Numbered from the stretch's first letter, positions 45,774-57,284 are shown. The stretch is DNA of 64,000 nucleotides from Lycorma delicatula (GCF_047948215.1 NC_134456.1:55631959-55695958); one strand, 5' to 3'. Notes: a model not told the origin generated them from the letters alone. A program made the numbers and translations.

Positions 45774-46560
45774 CCGTATTTATTCGATTACCCCCCGCTA
45801 CGATTAGCCCCGCACCTCGATTTTTCGGACCGAAAATCGAAAAAAATATCGAATATTTACCGGTATTTTAAAGTGCAACAGATATGATAAAAAAATACGT
45901 AAATACGAAAACATTCAGAAAGTAAAACATTTAATTAATTCATTTAAATTACAATATTAATTACCGTAAGTACTAGTTTAGTTCAGAATCAGTAGGCCAG
46001 TAAAACGAAAAGAAAGTATCGTGTTGAAAAGGATTATTTCAATACACGATTTAATATGGGATTTTATTTTTAATTAATCACTGTCACTGTCAATGTCTGT
46101 AGGAGAGTTACCACGTAGTCTCCACGTCGCTCTGCCAAACGTCTTCACCACCATCAAGTTCATTAGATATTCCGCATTTTTTAAAACTTTTCCTTACTAA
46201 TTCCTTGGAAATACCTTCCCAAGCATCTGTTTAGCCAAACAGAAATCTGGGCGTTTGATTCTTCCTGTAGGCGTGAGAAAAATATGTTCATCAGCCATCC
46301 ATTTACTGTACAGTTGTTTTAATGCAGATTTGAACGGTTTATTAATGCAGACATCTAGTGGTTGCACTTCTATAACCCGCAGTTTTTCATTTACTGTAAA
46401 AGATCGTAGACGCTGTCCTTTTGTACTCATTTTAATGCCGTAATTAAAATAAATCACTGTATTAAACTTTACAAGATAAACTAAACAGATAAAATGTATA
46501 TAACCGTCCATATATACAAACAGTACAATGACTATGACGAATAGACAAGACGACGATGGG
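45774..46560 (-). mobile_element. Pogo-like DNA transposon, deletion derivative
   Basis: The left end (TTACCGTATTTATTCGATTA followed by CCCCCCGCTACGATTAGCCC) has the composition of pogo-like ends I recognise. A transposase made of N- and C-terminal parts lies inside. I could not find a convincing matching right end, so that boundary is a guess. Confidence 0.5.
46085..46445 (-). pseudogene. Pogo-like transposase, N-C deletion fusion
   Basis: The minus-strand frame has its likely start near 46432 (MSTKGQRLRSFTVNEKLRVI, the start of the N-terminal DNA-binding region). It passes at once to VQPLDVCINKPFKSALKQLY and SKWMADEHIFLTPTGRIKRP, the C-terminal part of DDE_1-type transposases (family: LQPLDVxxNKPFK). 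Past the stop at 46197 another phase gives LVRKSFKKCGISNELDGGED, the usual end. The whole catalytic core is missing. One clean frame across the fusion (46197-46511) suggests that the deletion is not very old. Confidence 0.75.
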
Positions 46561-47624
46561 TAACTGATACTGTATCTGTAGTGTCATTAGTACCTGATGC
46601 AGCCTATACAGAATGAATCAGTTTTATAAAAATACTGTAACTTCATTCCTATCGATAATATGAACAGGATGTTAATAATTAAGGATGTACTTGAAGAATT
46701 TAAGGAGGATGTAACTGTTCACCTAAGTTCATTCTCTAAATCATTCTTAATTTTTGTATTCTACTTTTACTAAAATATAAATATTAATAATGATCCCGAA
46801 AAATTAGTAAAAAAGAAAAAATAATCTGCCTAAATCAGAGCACCTTTGGGCCGCCATATCAAAAATCGTGTCACTTTTGTATTTATCCTTAAATTACCTA
46901 TGTGCATACACAGAAATCAAATGGAAATCTAAAAAAAAAAATCCGTCTCATAATTTGTGTACATCCTGTTTTTGTGATTACACTAACACTAAATTTTATT
47001 TAGTATTAATTTTATTTATTTATTTTTTATTTTTTGCTGTGGTAGTAGGGGAATTGTTTATTTAATTGTATGATCCCCTTCTTAATTATTTCCATATTCT
47101 CAACATATGGAGTGTGACAGATAATATTAATCGATAAAGAGGTTCTTTAAGGAATAAAATCTCTTCATTCTACAAAAATAGTAGGCTAAGAATTAATTAA
47201 TGCAAACACAGTTGTAAAAAATAAAATTTTTAATAAATAAACGTCTAAAAATAAAATATAACAATTTAAACATAAAGTTTTATGTTTATGAGATTATAGA
47301 CTAATCTTACAAAAATGTCATACGTCTTATTTTAGGTTTTCATTTTTGAAAATTTAAGATATGAAAGTATTTAAACCTTTTAATTAAGCTTAAAAAATTA
47401 TAATTTTTAAAAAAATATTTTTATTTATCTTTTTATATTTATTTTGTGAAATTCGTCTGAAAGTAAGTGCTTTATTTTGAAGTTATTAGGTAAATACGAT
47501 TATATAGTTTACGTAAATTGTCATAAACTGGAAGTGGTGAAGTAAATAAGTGACAATTGTGTAACGAGTCGAGCAAAGTGGAAAATATTTTTCAAAAAAA
47601 AAATTGTATAATAAGATCAACAAG
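46561..47624. other. No gene seen; one half of a direct repeat
   Basis: AT-rich. 46787-46842 (AATGATCCCGAAAAATTAGT and on) is repeated in the same direction at 48100-48171, where an 18-base part is doubled. Confidence 0.5.
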
Positions 47625-47800
47625 GCGCTGCAGCTGAGGCTGCGTCGTCTGTTGCTATAGAAACGAGAGAGACTGGCGCCAATTTAGTCTAGACAGACTG
47701 GAATTAATGCGAAAATGTATTGTAGTACAAAATACGGGACATACTGTAATGGAGTATACCGTTTGCTTTCGGAGTTCACTCTATTTGTTTTATTTGGTAA
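47625..47800 (+). promoter_or_regulatory. GC-richer patch with X-box-like motif
   Basis: 47625-47705 is CG-containing and much less AT-rich than its surroundings (GGCGCTGCAGCTGAGGCTGC). It holds GTTGCTATAGAAAC at 47651-47664, which fits the RFX X-box consensus GTHNYYATRRNAAC. TTTGGTAAGGAAA near 47791 could be a splice donor of a non-coding first exon. By rough reckoning a consensus hit is expected a few tenths of a time in 64 kb, so the motif alone is weak. No gene is visible downstream. Confidence 0.2.
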
Positions 47801-50585
47801 GGAAATAAAAAAAAAAGCGCACAGAAAAAGAAATTATTTTTCTGCGCTGTATCGATTAACTTCACCATACATGGGTATATATTTGTAGTCCTCCGTTATT
47901 GTGGGAGAATCCAATAACCTATTGGCATTAGCTTTAGTTTTGTTCATTTCATTTAAAAACCCTTCAGAATAATGCAATAATATTAAATGCTTTTTTTTTT
48001 AGTGTTTGTGTATGTGTGAGTATCTATATCTAGGGAATCAAAACTTAGAAAAGATTAATTTCTAAAATGCATATTTGATCCAACCGTAATAAATTAAAGT
48101 AATGATCCCGACAAATTAGTGAAAAAGAAAAAATAATTTACCTAAAAAAATAATTTACCTAAATAAGAGCAAGATATATTATTACACAGTTCAAGACATA
48201 AACATTTTTTTGTTTTATTTTATAATTAAGATTAAAATGCGTGTTTTTTATTGCATGTTTTTTTTGTTTCCCTATACACACACACGCGCGGGCGCGAACG
48301 CACATACGCGAACCCGTGATACGTGTATGTATCTTGCCATGTATTTAACCAGAGAAATTATTGACAAAATTTGTTTTTCCGAACTGTAATTTGTTAATTT
48401 TTGCTATTCTAAATTAATTATTACGGCTGGATCAAACATGCATTTGAGAAATATAATTGTAAATTAATTTGTCCAAAATTTTACATGTTAGGGCAGTAGG
48501 TACATCTGTTATTCGAAATTAATGAACATTAATTTTAGATTTCTGTTAATGATATCTGAATATTAAACCAGAAACTGAAAATCATTCTGATTTAATAACT
48601 GTAATGTACTAGCTCTTGTGCTGTGATGGTTCCCTCATAGGTGTGTTACCTATGGTAATACAATCTACTAATCGTAGGTAATTAAAACAAGATGACTTCA
48701 AAAAATATCTCCTATTCTTCAAGCAGGTAATAATTTATGTTATTCGAAAATTGCTGCGTATCTAAGTTATCAATTGATGTACATCCTCCTTAAATTTCTA
48801 ATACATTTAAAATTTAAACATTCAAATTGATATTGATATCTGTGCTTATATGATTAAAAAAATGAAGAAAAGTATTTTAATAGCTACAGCTTTATGGTTG
48901 ATAAATGTCTGAAATATTTATATAAAATAAGTAAATTCTAAAAAATATAAATAAATATCAATATAAAAAATATAATTATGTACTTATCAATCCTAACGTG
49001 CGAAATTGCTCAGAATAATTGGTTTAGAATTAATCAGAAGTAGAGTAATTAATAAAATCTGATATTTATTTGTTTGTAGGAAGGAAATAAAAATGTTTTA
49101 TGCCGGCTTTCATAATTGGGTCCTCTATTTTTTCTTTTACATCTGAATGATATTTCAAATACAGAATATATAAATAACGGTGAGATATCCTAGAACGCAA
49201 TTGGGACTTGCTTGATAGTTTCTGGCAAAATTAAAAATTATCATTAATTTTTTGTCTATTGGTGCATGAAAAAAACAATTCACTTTCTCCTCAAAAATGT
49301 ATTAAATATTAACAAAATTTATTAAATAATTTGTTTTAAAAACTAATGGTAAAATTGGATTACTTAACACTCTGCAATACATTTGATCTGAATAGAGTAA
49401 CTTCATTAAAGTTTTAGGGAATAATTTTTAGTCACCTTTGTAAAAATGGAAGGAGAATATCTTCTATTCGCTGTCTATTCCGTAAAAAACAATTGAGGTG
49501 TGAAAGAAACATTTTAAAGATGGTGAACTCTGCCTGTGATCAATTCATTTGCAAGTACGGTATAATCCTTTGGGATAATTCAATAGAATTCCAGTGAATA
49601 CTGAAACTAAAAATAGGCCGTATAAAGTATGTTTAGTTTGGCTTATCGGGCCCACAGCGCAAGTTGTTTTATCCAGCTACAATCTCTAACAATCCGTACA
49701 CTTTTAATATGGAACGTTGTAAAAGGTTTTTTAATAATAAATGGTGGTTTATGAATGATCTTTTTCCTCAACTAAATTTACGGAAAAGAACTGTCTAGGT
49801 CTCTCGATTTCATGTAGTCATATATATTCTCAAAAAAAATAACTTCTTTTTATTCCGTTATATGTTTTTGACAAAAAACATATAACATATATTCCCTATA
49901 AACATTCCCTATAAACATATATTCCCTCTATCGAGGGAAATACATGAAATTCACTATGAAAAGCAATTTCTGAAAAATTTAAAAAGAAAATTTTTTCGTG
50001 TTGCTCAGTATACAATGGAAAAATTACTGGATGACTAATGGAATAGTGTTTTCTATGTTCTATCTTATTTATTACTATTTTGTAATAATAGTATTTAAAT
50101 GTTTTCGTTGAAACTTGTGAACACTTCAGCCTAATAAACAAGTTCAAGAAGTTTATTATTTACGCCAATAGATTCTTTCCATTATCAAATATTTTTCAGT
50201 ATTGTTGCTAATATTTACGAATTTATTGGACTGACATAAGAATTTCTCGATAATTAATATTAATTAATATACACTGCTTTGAAATATCAAAAAGTAAATT
50301 CTTGTTTATTTTGCTTTATTATGGTTAATCTCTTTCAAATTTAATGTTGTCAGAGGGGTAAAAAATGTCATGAGAACTAACTATTAACCGAATCAATCGA
50401 ATCATTTAATAGTTATTTTTTTATTAACATTAAAATGATATTATAAAATTCTGTAGTTATTTACAAATTTTTTTTATAATTTACAAAAACATTATTTCTT
50501 ATCTGAAATAAATATTATATTTTAATTATATTTTTAAAAATTCTTGTTTTTTATTATTTTTCATATTGTTACTTAGTTTTACTTT
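47801..50585. other. No gene seen; AT-rich
   Basis: 48100-48171 is the second copy of the direct repeat noted at 46787. 48276-48310 is a CA/CG alternating tract. Otherwise short Lys/Phe/Ile-rich ORFs only. Confidence 0.55.
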
Positions 50586-51086
50586 TTTGAAAGTGTATGT
50601 TTGGAGTGTCGCTTAACATTAAAGTGTCGCTTTAACATTCTCCTATAGCACCACATTTCTAAAGCTTCTAATCTTTTCTTCTCACATACTCCGATTGTCC
50701 AAGTTTCACTTCCATATACAATCGGAGTATGTGAGAAGAAAAGATTAGAAGCTTTAGAAATGTGGTGCTATAGGAGAATGTTAAAAATCAGATGGGTGGA
50801 TAAAGTGACAAATGAAGAGGTATTGCGGCAAATAGATGAAGAAAGAAGCATTTGGAAAAATATAGTTAAAAGAAGAGAGACTTATAGGCCACATACTAAG
50901 GCATCCTGGAATAGTCGCTTTAATATTGGAAGCACAGGTAGAAGGGAAAAATTGTGTAGGCAGGCCACGTTTGGAATATGTAAAACAAATTGTTAGGGAT
51001 GTAGGATGTAGAGGATATACTGAAATGAAACGACTAGCACTATATAGGGAATCTTGGAGAGCTGCATCAAACCAGTCAAATAACTG
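50586..51086 (+). mobile_element. RTE-like LINE copy with 5' fold-back
   Basis: The plus-strand 3' part is a normal truncated copy of the LINE at 31487-34224 (MLKIRWVDKVTNEEVLRQID, a break near GHILRHP, ending SNQS-stop and GAAGACAAAAAAAAC). Its 5' end is rearranged: 50586-50613 is sense, 50631-50718 is antisense element sequence, and from 50719 the sense sequence runs on. The frame at 50760-50996 is the sense ORF remnant. Confidence 0.92.
50631..50785. repeat. Perfect 67-bp inverted repeat in LINE
   Basis: 50631-50697 (TTTAACATTCTCCTATAGCA ... CTCCGATTG) is the exact reverse complement of 50719-50785 (CAATCGGAG ... TGCTATAGGAGAATGTTAAA), with a 21-base spacer (TCCAAGTTTCACTTCCATATA) that is itself antisense element sequence. 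Both arms share bases that differ from the other copies (GTGAGAAG for CTGAGAAG, TTTAGAAATG for TTTTGAAATG). Confidence 0.97.
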
Positions 51087-51520
51087 AAGACAAAAAAAAC
51101 AACTTTTTTAGTGTTTTATTATTAAGTTCATTGAGTATATTGAAAAGAACAATATAAATTGTTGTTTGGTATTGATAAGGAGATAATTATTAAAGATGAA
51201 TTTGAAATTGATGACTATGTAAGATTTAAATAAAGATTGAAAAAGATTTTTATTGGGTTTTTTTATTCCTGGAATTGGTCTTAAGATTAGTGATCTAATT
51301 ACACAAGCCTGCGATGGTTGTGTTGATTATTTTTTGGTAATCGATTCTTATGTATTTTTTAGCGCTGAATCGGAAAATAACCTTCAATTTTTCCATCACA
51401 TCAGAATTTTTTGCAAATCGCAAATTTCAAAATTTTTTAAAAGTTAAAAAATTGTGAAAATGTGATACAATAAAGTAGATATAACAACGAATATTTTGTA
51501 ATAAATTAAAATAATATGTT
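51087..51520. other. Spacer
   Basis: AT-rich; a 64-codon plus-strand frame at 51253-51447 is not recognisable. Confidence 0.4.
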
Positions 51521-51681
51521 CGCCGGCTTCCGTGGCACGAGTGGTAACGTCGTAGCCTGTCATCCCAGGTTCGAATCCCGGTCAGGCATGGCATTTTCAC
51601 ACACGTTACAAATAATTCATCTCATCCTCTGAAGTAATACCTAATGGTGGTCCCGGAGGTTAAACAAGAAAGAAAAAAAAA
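51521..51681 (+). mobile_element. Short tRNA-headed SINE, complete
   Basis: The head CGCCGGCTTCCGTGGCACGA carries the A-box-like TGGCACGAGTGG (51533-51544) and the B box GGTTCGAATCC (51568-51578). Then CGGTCAGGCATGGCATTTTC, TTACAAATAATTCATCTC, the tail block GAAGTAATACCTAATGGTGG / CCCGGAGGTTAAACAAG shared with 6519-6806, and an A-rich end. It is about 160 bp, lacks the TTCTTTGGTGG body, and is the most complete of the short type here. It is not a functional tRNA: there is no acceptor-stem closure. Confidence 0.8.
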
Positions 51682-51869
51682 TTACTTTGTTGGATTATAT
51701 TGTGCATCCTTGTAGCTAAATAGTTTAATGGCCTAAAGAGAATGGCAGGGGGGTGTCATTGACTTCTTAATTTCTAATGAAAATTGCCACAAAATAAGCC
51801 TAATTCTATTATACTGCATTTTTTAATTTATTTTTATTTAATTAATTTTTATGACGTATGTCATGCTTT
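51682..51869. other. Spacer
   Basis: Nothing recognised. Confidence 0.4.
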
Positions 51870-52235
51870 TGGAAACCACTCCTCCTTTTCGCCCATCCTT
51901 AATGACGAATTGTGTAAAATATTACAATTTTGTTTCATGTGTCGAAATTTCTTTGAACGAATTATACTCTGTTTTACGCTTTTCCCTCTATGTTCTCTAT
52001 AGGGTTCATCTCGTTTCAACATCCAGCAATAGTCTGCCATCATCATAGTAGTCCACACTTTCCTTGATACGTCCTTTCATACGTTTACTTCATGTGCTGA
52101 TGAGATCTCTCACCCATCTCTTGGCTAACGTCACCCAGATTTTCGTGAAAATCTTCCACATGTGAATTTAGAAAGTGAACCTTCAAGCTTATGGAACTTT
52201 GAATTTTGTAAGCCTTGGTAAGGTTTAGAATTCTA
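51870..52235 (-). pseudogene. Fragment of a conserved repetitive ORF, function unknown
   Basis: The minus strand, with frameshifts, reads SKVPISLKVHFLNSHVEDFH, ENLGDVSQEMGERSHQHMK, KCGLL/MMADYCWMLKRDEPYRE and GKSVKQS. I recognise the pattern (LKxHFLDSHLDxFPENLGDVSxEHGERFHQD ... MMADYCWxLKRD) as a C-terminal block common in arthropod hypothetical proteins, many copies per genome, hence probably from a mobile element. I know of no experimentally supported function. The open frame 51861-52058 covers only its end. Confidence 0.6.
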
Positions 52236-55200
52236 TGAAAGTTTTTTCTATCATTTAATAATTTGCTTCTTTAAATTATCATCATTATAGGGGGTATATT
52301 ATAACCTAGTAAATTAGATTGTACTTTTATCCCAATCTGCTCGGTACATTATTCTAAGCAATTGTTATGAATTTTGGAAAGTGATTCGTTTTTTCTACCG
52401 ACCAAAACGAATGTTTTTTTTGTACTTTTTAAACATTTAAATAAGTACATAATTGTTAAACGCTTTTACTGTGGTGAGAAAACGTGCTAAAAATTTCGAT
52501 GAAGTAGAGCGGAACATGCTGAATTGTACGAACATAATTCCTAATTTTCTTTAAGTCTACAGTAGCAGGTGGTGAAACAGAGTTTTTGAGCACATAACCG
52601 TTGGTCATTGATCGGAATAAAGATATTAAAAATCTACTGAGTTAAAAAAGAGACAGTTGAAAAGCAAAGCTAAAATGATGTTGAAAGAATTTTTACTGTC
52701 TTGGATTTAGAGACGCCCGTACGCTCCAGGATGTGGAACAGTCGGTAAAGGTTTTATGTCGTTTCAAATACGTTACTCGTGGGGAATGAAAAAAAGATCT
52801 ATGAAAATTAGGAAATTCTTTATGAAAACACCTCTACCTATTTTTTGCACGTAATCAAGTCATTTTTAAATAGATAATCGTATATAATTTCCTTAATTCA
52901 TCCTGATTACACTTCACATGGTTTCTTTTGTAACTTTCTTTTGCTAAAAATATCTGAGAGGATATGAAAATCCCAACATGGCCTAAGTTGTTGAATGACC
53001 TTCTGAAAAAACAAAAATGTTTCGAACAAAAGTAAAAGAATGAGATGTGTACAGTGCATTAGTTAAATTATACTAATATTCATGTGTTTGCAGACTATGA
53101 AAAGTTTTTTCATTGTTTAGGGTAGGATGTCATGTTTGTTACACGAGGAGTGTTATGAGTTTAAGTCCGTATTCTATTATAATTTTCTGTCAGGTAGAGA
53201 ATTTACGAATAAAACTGAGTTTAAATATGCCCATAGCAGGACTCATACTATTAGAGACGATGTTCAGCATGGACCTTATTACATAAAAATAAACTGTTTA
53301 AGTGGCTGGCAGTCTGTTGGCATACAATTGTACTGACGGTTGTTACAGATGGTTGGTTCTTCATATCTATAGTTAGGAGGAGTAATTAAAAAGACCGTAG
53401 AACGTAATTATAATTGTCATGAAGCAATGAATTTTTTGTTTTGATTTTTTGTTGCAGGTATTAATTTTAAATTCCATTCATCGATCACTATCGTTAGTGC
53501 TTTATAGAAATGAATTTCAGACTCATACTTGATAGGGCTGAAGGTTCTATTTACAATAAGCCTAAAATTACAAGTAATTGGTTTAACGTTATACAGAAAA
53601 TGCAGTGTTTCAAGGAAGAAATATGACAACTGACAACGGTCGTTATGACCAATAGTTGGTGACTGGTAAGATAAGCTTCTTATTACCTCACAATTAAAGT
53701 ATTATTATTATATACTATATATAACTAATATTATTTCTTTTAAAATAACTTTACCGTAATTACATTAGTTAAGTGTCTTTGTTTTAAGATATCGTTTTCA
53801 TTTTATTAATATTACCATTATAAAAATATTAAATGAAATTTAATTAAGTAATTAAAAGATCATATTTCGAAAGGATCTGCCATATTTGTGTTCAACCTAG
53901 TATTGACTATTATACTTATCACCGCTGTTTTTAATCCATAAAAAAATATATTGCTTGAATTTTTCACTACTTTCTTGAATTTGATATAGGACTCGACATT
54001 TTCGAGAAAATTCATAATTTATTTAGATTTTTTGAATTAATTAAATTGTTCCTGTGTCACTTTGGCTATAACAGAAAAAATATGTTCTACATGTCTGCGA
54101 CCAAAAAAATCGAATCACAGTTGAACTATTAAATTTAAGATCAAGCAGTTCAAAATTTATAATGAAATATACATGAAGTTCCAAAAATCATAAACCTTCG
54201 TTTTTGGTTTTACCACTGATTTGATAATAAAATAAATAAAAAATATTTTATTTTGTATGTTTTTTAAAAATTATATTTTAAATCAGTTTGTCTATTATTC
54301 AAACGATTGATAACTGGATGCCACACCTTAACCTAGTCCTAGTTATGTATGTCTTTTAAGTACAATATGAAACTATCTCTGGGAACGAAAACCGATTATA
54401 TTAAAGTAATTCTGTTTAAGTAAAACCTTCCATTGATCTGTTCTTTTCATGAATATTAGAAACTAATTTTATACTAAATTTAACAAAATGATGTCCAAAG
54501 TGAAATAGAATTAGTATTGTGAAGACTTTTAAACTTTACAGCGCAAAAGGGAATTTCCGATCGTAATAGACTGTGGAAAGTGTAGATAGACCAAAAATAA
54601 TGTTATTTTTTTAGTCATATATGAAACGCTATTTAATGTACAAGAGATGCAACTGAATTATGAATATCAAAGCTGTTTTTAGGGATTCGTATTTTTTTTT
54701 TTTAATAAGAAAATATAAGTATTTAAATATAATAATAATAATAATATTACAGTATAATATATACTTTATACTAGTATAGTATAATGTAATATACTACTAG
54801 CGCTAGCGCTGGATCTCGCTTTACGAGATTTTTCTTCACTTTTTTCGTTCATTTTAATTTTTTTAATTTGATATTTATTTTCTTTTATTTATTCATTTGT
54901 TTTATTTCAAAAGTATTGAAGTTAACTATTGATATACCAGTTTTAAAGGATGATGCAATACTATATCAGATTATTTATTCGATATCTCTCAAAAATGAGG
55001 TGGGCAGGCGATCATTGATAACATATATAGGGGTCATTAGCTTTCATATAAACAAAAATTTGGCGAAATTGGTCTGGCGGTTGGAGCTAGGGGACTCACT
55101 CAAGGTTTTACTTTGATTTCCCCACAAGGAATAAACAGTAAATTGGGTTTTTGTAATATATATATAAAAAATGATGAAGTGGAGGGGGCAGGCGGCTCAT

Positions 55201-55344
55201 TTTTCTAAATTTTGCTATATAATAAAAATATTTTTGTTCATCTGATTTTACTAATCTTATAAGTTCTATTTTTAACATTCCTTCGGTGTACTTTTAACCA
55301 TTCGGCAGTTTTCAATTTCGGGTTGAACCGTTTGGAATTTTTTT
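52236..55344. other. No gene assigned
   Basis: AT-rich. 52640-53060 gives short mariner-like phrases in translation, too weak to call. 53127-53336 is an unrecognised 69-codon frame. 53440-53660 follows a possible splice acceptor (TTTTTTGTTGCAGG), but I find no supporting exon. 54720-54800 is ATA-rich. 54790-55210 starts TACTACTAGCGCTAGCGCTG and may be a dispersed repeat (82-codon frame at 54868-55116 unassigned). Confidence 0.4.
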
Positions 55345-55872
55345 GTTTTCAATGGTACGGCTCATTATTACTATGACGGATCCTTTCAACAACAATTTCG
55401 TACGTGTCCCGCATTAACCCATTCCATCTAAATAATAAATTGTCTTATTCTCTTCACAGAATTGTTTATGTACTCTTAAGTATTCCGTACGCTACGAAAT
55501 AACATCTACACGTTAATCAATAAACAATTATTTTATTTAGACATGAAACAAATTCAGTGAATTTCAAGTACGATGATTTAATGTACTTCTAGAAAAATTC
55601 GGCAGTCCAGAATCTGTATTCATGGCATTTAATATCTTGTTCAAGTTAGGAAGCTTGTTATTAAAATAAAAGGAATGAATTTTTCTCTGATAGCGGTTTT
55701 AGTAAAATCATCCAATTTTTCAATCCTTTTCACACATTTTCGAATTTTTTTAGGGCTAAAATGTTTACCATAAATTTTGTGTTTCTTTATTATATTAAAA
55801 ATTGTTCTTTCGTTAACGCTTGTTGCACTACTATTTTTCCGAGCAATGCCTCTGACAAACAGTTTCAGGGTT
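55345..55872 (-). pseudogene. IS630-type transposase, N-terminal part
   Basis: The minus strand reads LKLFVRGIARKNSSATSVNE, RTIFNIIKKHKIYGKHFSPK and KRIEKLDDFTKTAIREKF (helix-turn-helix region), then in another phase NNKLPNLNKILNAMNTDSGL and FSRSTLNH, and finally YLRVHKQFCEENKTIYYLDG, where the family has the catalytic YLDETW (Glu-Thr-Trp now Gly-Met-Gly). The C-terminal catalytic part is absent; the family's C-terminal two thirds is seen at 12630-13440. Its 5' end stops where the right arm of the inverted duplication begins. Confidence 0.7.
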
Positions 55873-55883
55873 ATCTTGTTTCA

Positions 55884-56235
55884 GCGTGAGAGCAGCCATC
55901 AAAGATAACTGGATGCTGCATCAAGAAAATGCACACATTGACACGCTGCAGTCTCAAGTAATTAGTTTTTGGCACAGAAAAACATTCATGTAATTCCTCA
56001 ATCTGACTTGAAGGACACAATTTTGGAAAATTAGAAAATTTAAAAAAAAATGTATCCGACCACGTGAAGGACATTCCGGTTTCTGAATTCCAAAACTAAT
56101 ATGAAGAGGGGGAAAACCATTTGAAGCGTTGCGTGGCTACCAATGGGAACTATTTCGAAGGAGATAGAATTTATGTATAATTGGATTGTTTAAAAAAATT
56201 TTTTGAATCAGTCTCATTACTTTATTTAAAGACCT
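55884..56235 (+). pseudogene. Mariner transposase, C-terminal fragment
   Basis: The plus strand encodes IKDNWMLHQENAHIDTLQSQ and VISFWHRKTFM, then decayed sequence and TNGNYFEG near 56140-56160, and the terminal repeat (TCAGTCTCATTACTTTATTT to about 56235). It carries the same HQENA in place of HxDNA as the left copy, so the change predates the duplication. Confidence 0.85.
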
Positions 56236-57284
56236 CGTATGTAAAATATAATGATTATTGTTATAATATAAAATATTATTTTAAATTAAGATCAATTATT
56301 ATTTATTAATTTATAATAATTTATTATATCTAAATAATTATAGTCTCTACAACAATATAGAACCGACTAAGAACAAGATGAATGACCAACATTAAATCCA
56401 TTTCATATCTACCTTTCATCCCTGTTACACTTACAAAAAATCCTAAAAATATATTAGATGTCAATCTTTTTTTGGAATAAATATATTATTTAATGAATCA
56501 AAGTAATTTTTCAATATTGATAAAGAAATACAGGCAATAAATTTTACATTAATTTATAGTTTGGTTTTTTATTACTTTAGTTCTGGTATTTACAATTTAC
56601 AAGTCTGATTTCTTGTTTCTCTAGGTTTTAAAAACTTCCTTTTGAACAGTAAAAATTGTTTTCTTAGAACAGTAGAGAAAAATTTCTAGTGTTGCTAATT
56701 AACTGATTCAACCTTTTTCGACTAGTCTTGTTTCTGTGTAAATATTTTGTTTATAACTACAGTGTATTATTCACTTAAAAGAAGAAGAAAAATGAATGAA
56801 ATTTTAGTAAAATTAGTTTGAAAACTATCAGCCTTTCGAAAATGAATGACGTACCAACAAAATAAAAATCATAAGAAATTAAACCCTGATGTTTAAACGT
56901 TTGGTTCAACAGTTAAAATGTGATTTTTTTTTTAAATTAAGAATAATCAAACTTGTATAAATATTTTTCTCTTTATTAAATATATTGGGTTTAGTACAAA
57001 AATTAACAATTTAGTACAAAAATTAAGAACTTATTAAAAATTTTATTAAAAAGTAAAATATTTTCAATACAAATAATCTCGCAGCTTGGAATAAATGTCT
57101 TCAATTTCATTAGTTACTTTCGTTTAAAAATAATTCATTAAGATCTTAAATTTTCACCATAGAGGCCCTCCATTACCATTATGGTTTTATTTCTGTTTAT
57201 TCTTTTATTTATTAATTAAAAAGCTTTTTCTTCTTACATTATTAGTGTTAACTAGTTTCTTTCCGTTTAATAATTCTTTCCTTT
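56236..57284. other. Non-coding part of the inverted duplication
   Basis: AT-rich counterpart of 17746-18940. Confidence 0.6.

Noticed and set aside
51521..51600. Possible functional tRNA gene
   Set aside because: A and B boxes are present, but there is no acceptor-stem pairing and the sequence runs on into a SINE tail with an A-rich end.
52640..53060. Possible mariner transposase (QLKSKAKMML, CFEQK-like residues)
   Set aside because: Matches are too short and in several phases; no catalytic motif is readable.
53440..53660. Possible exon after a splice acceptor TTTTTTGTTGCAGG
   Set aside because: No open frame of useful length with recognisable content and no matching donor.
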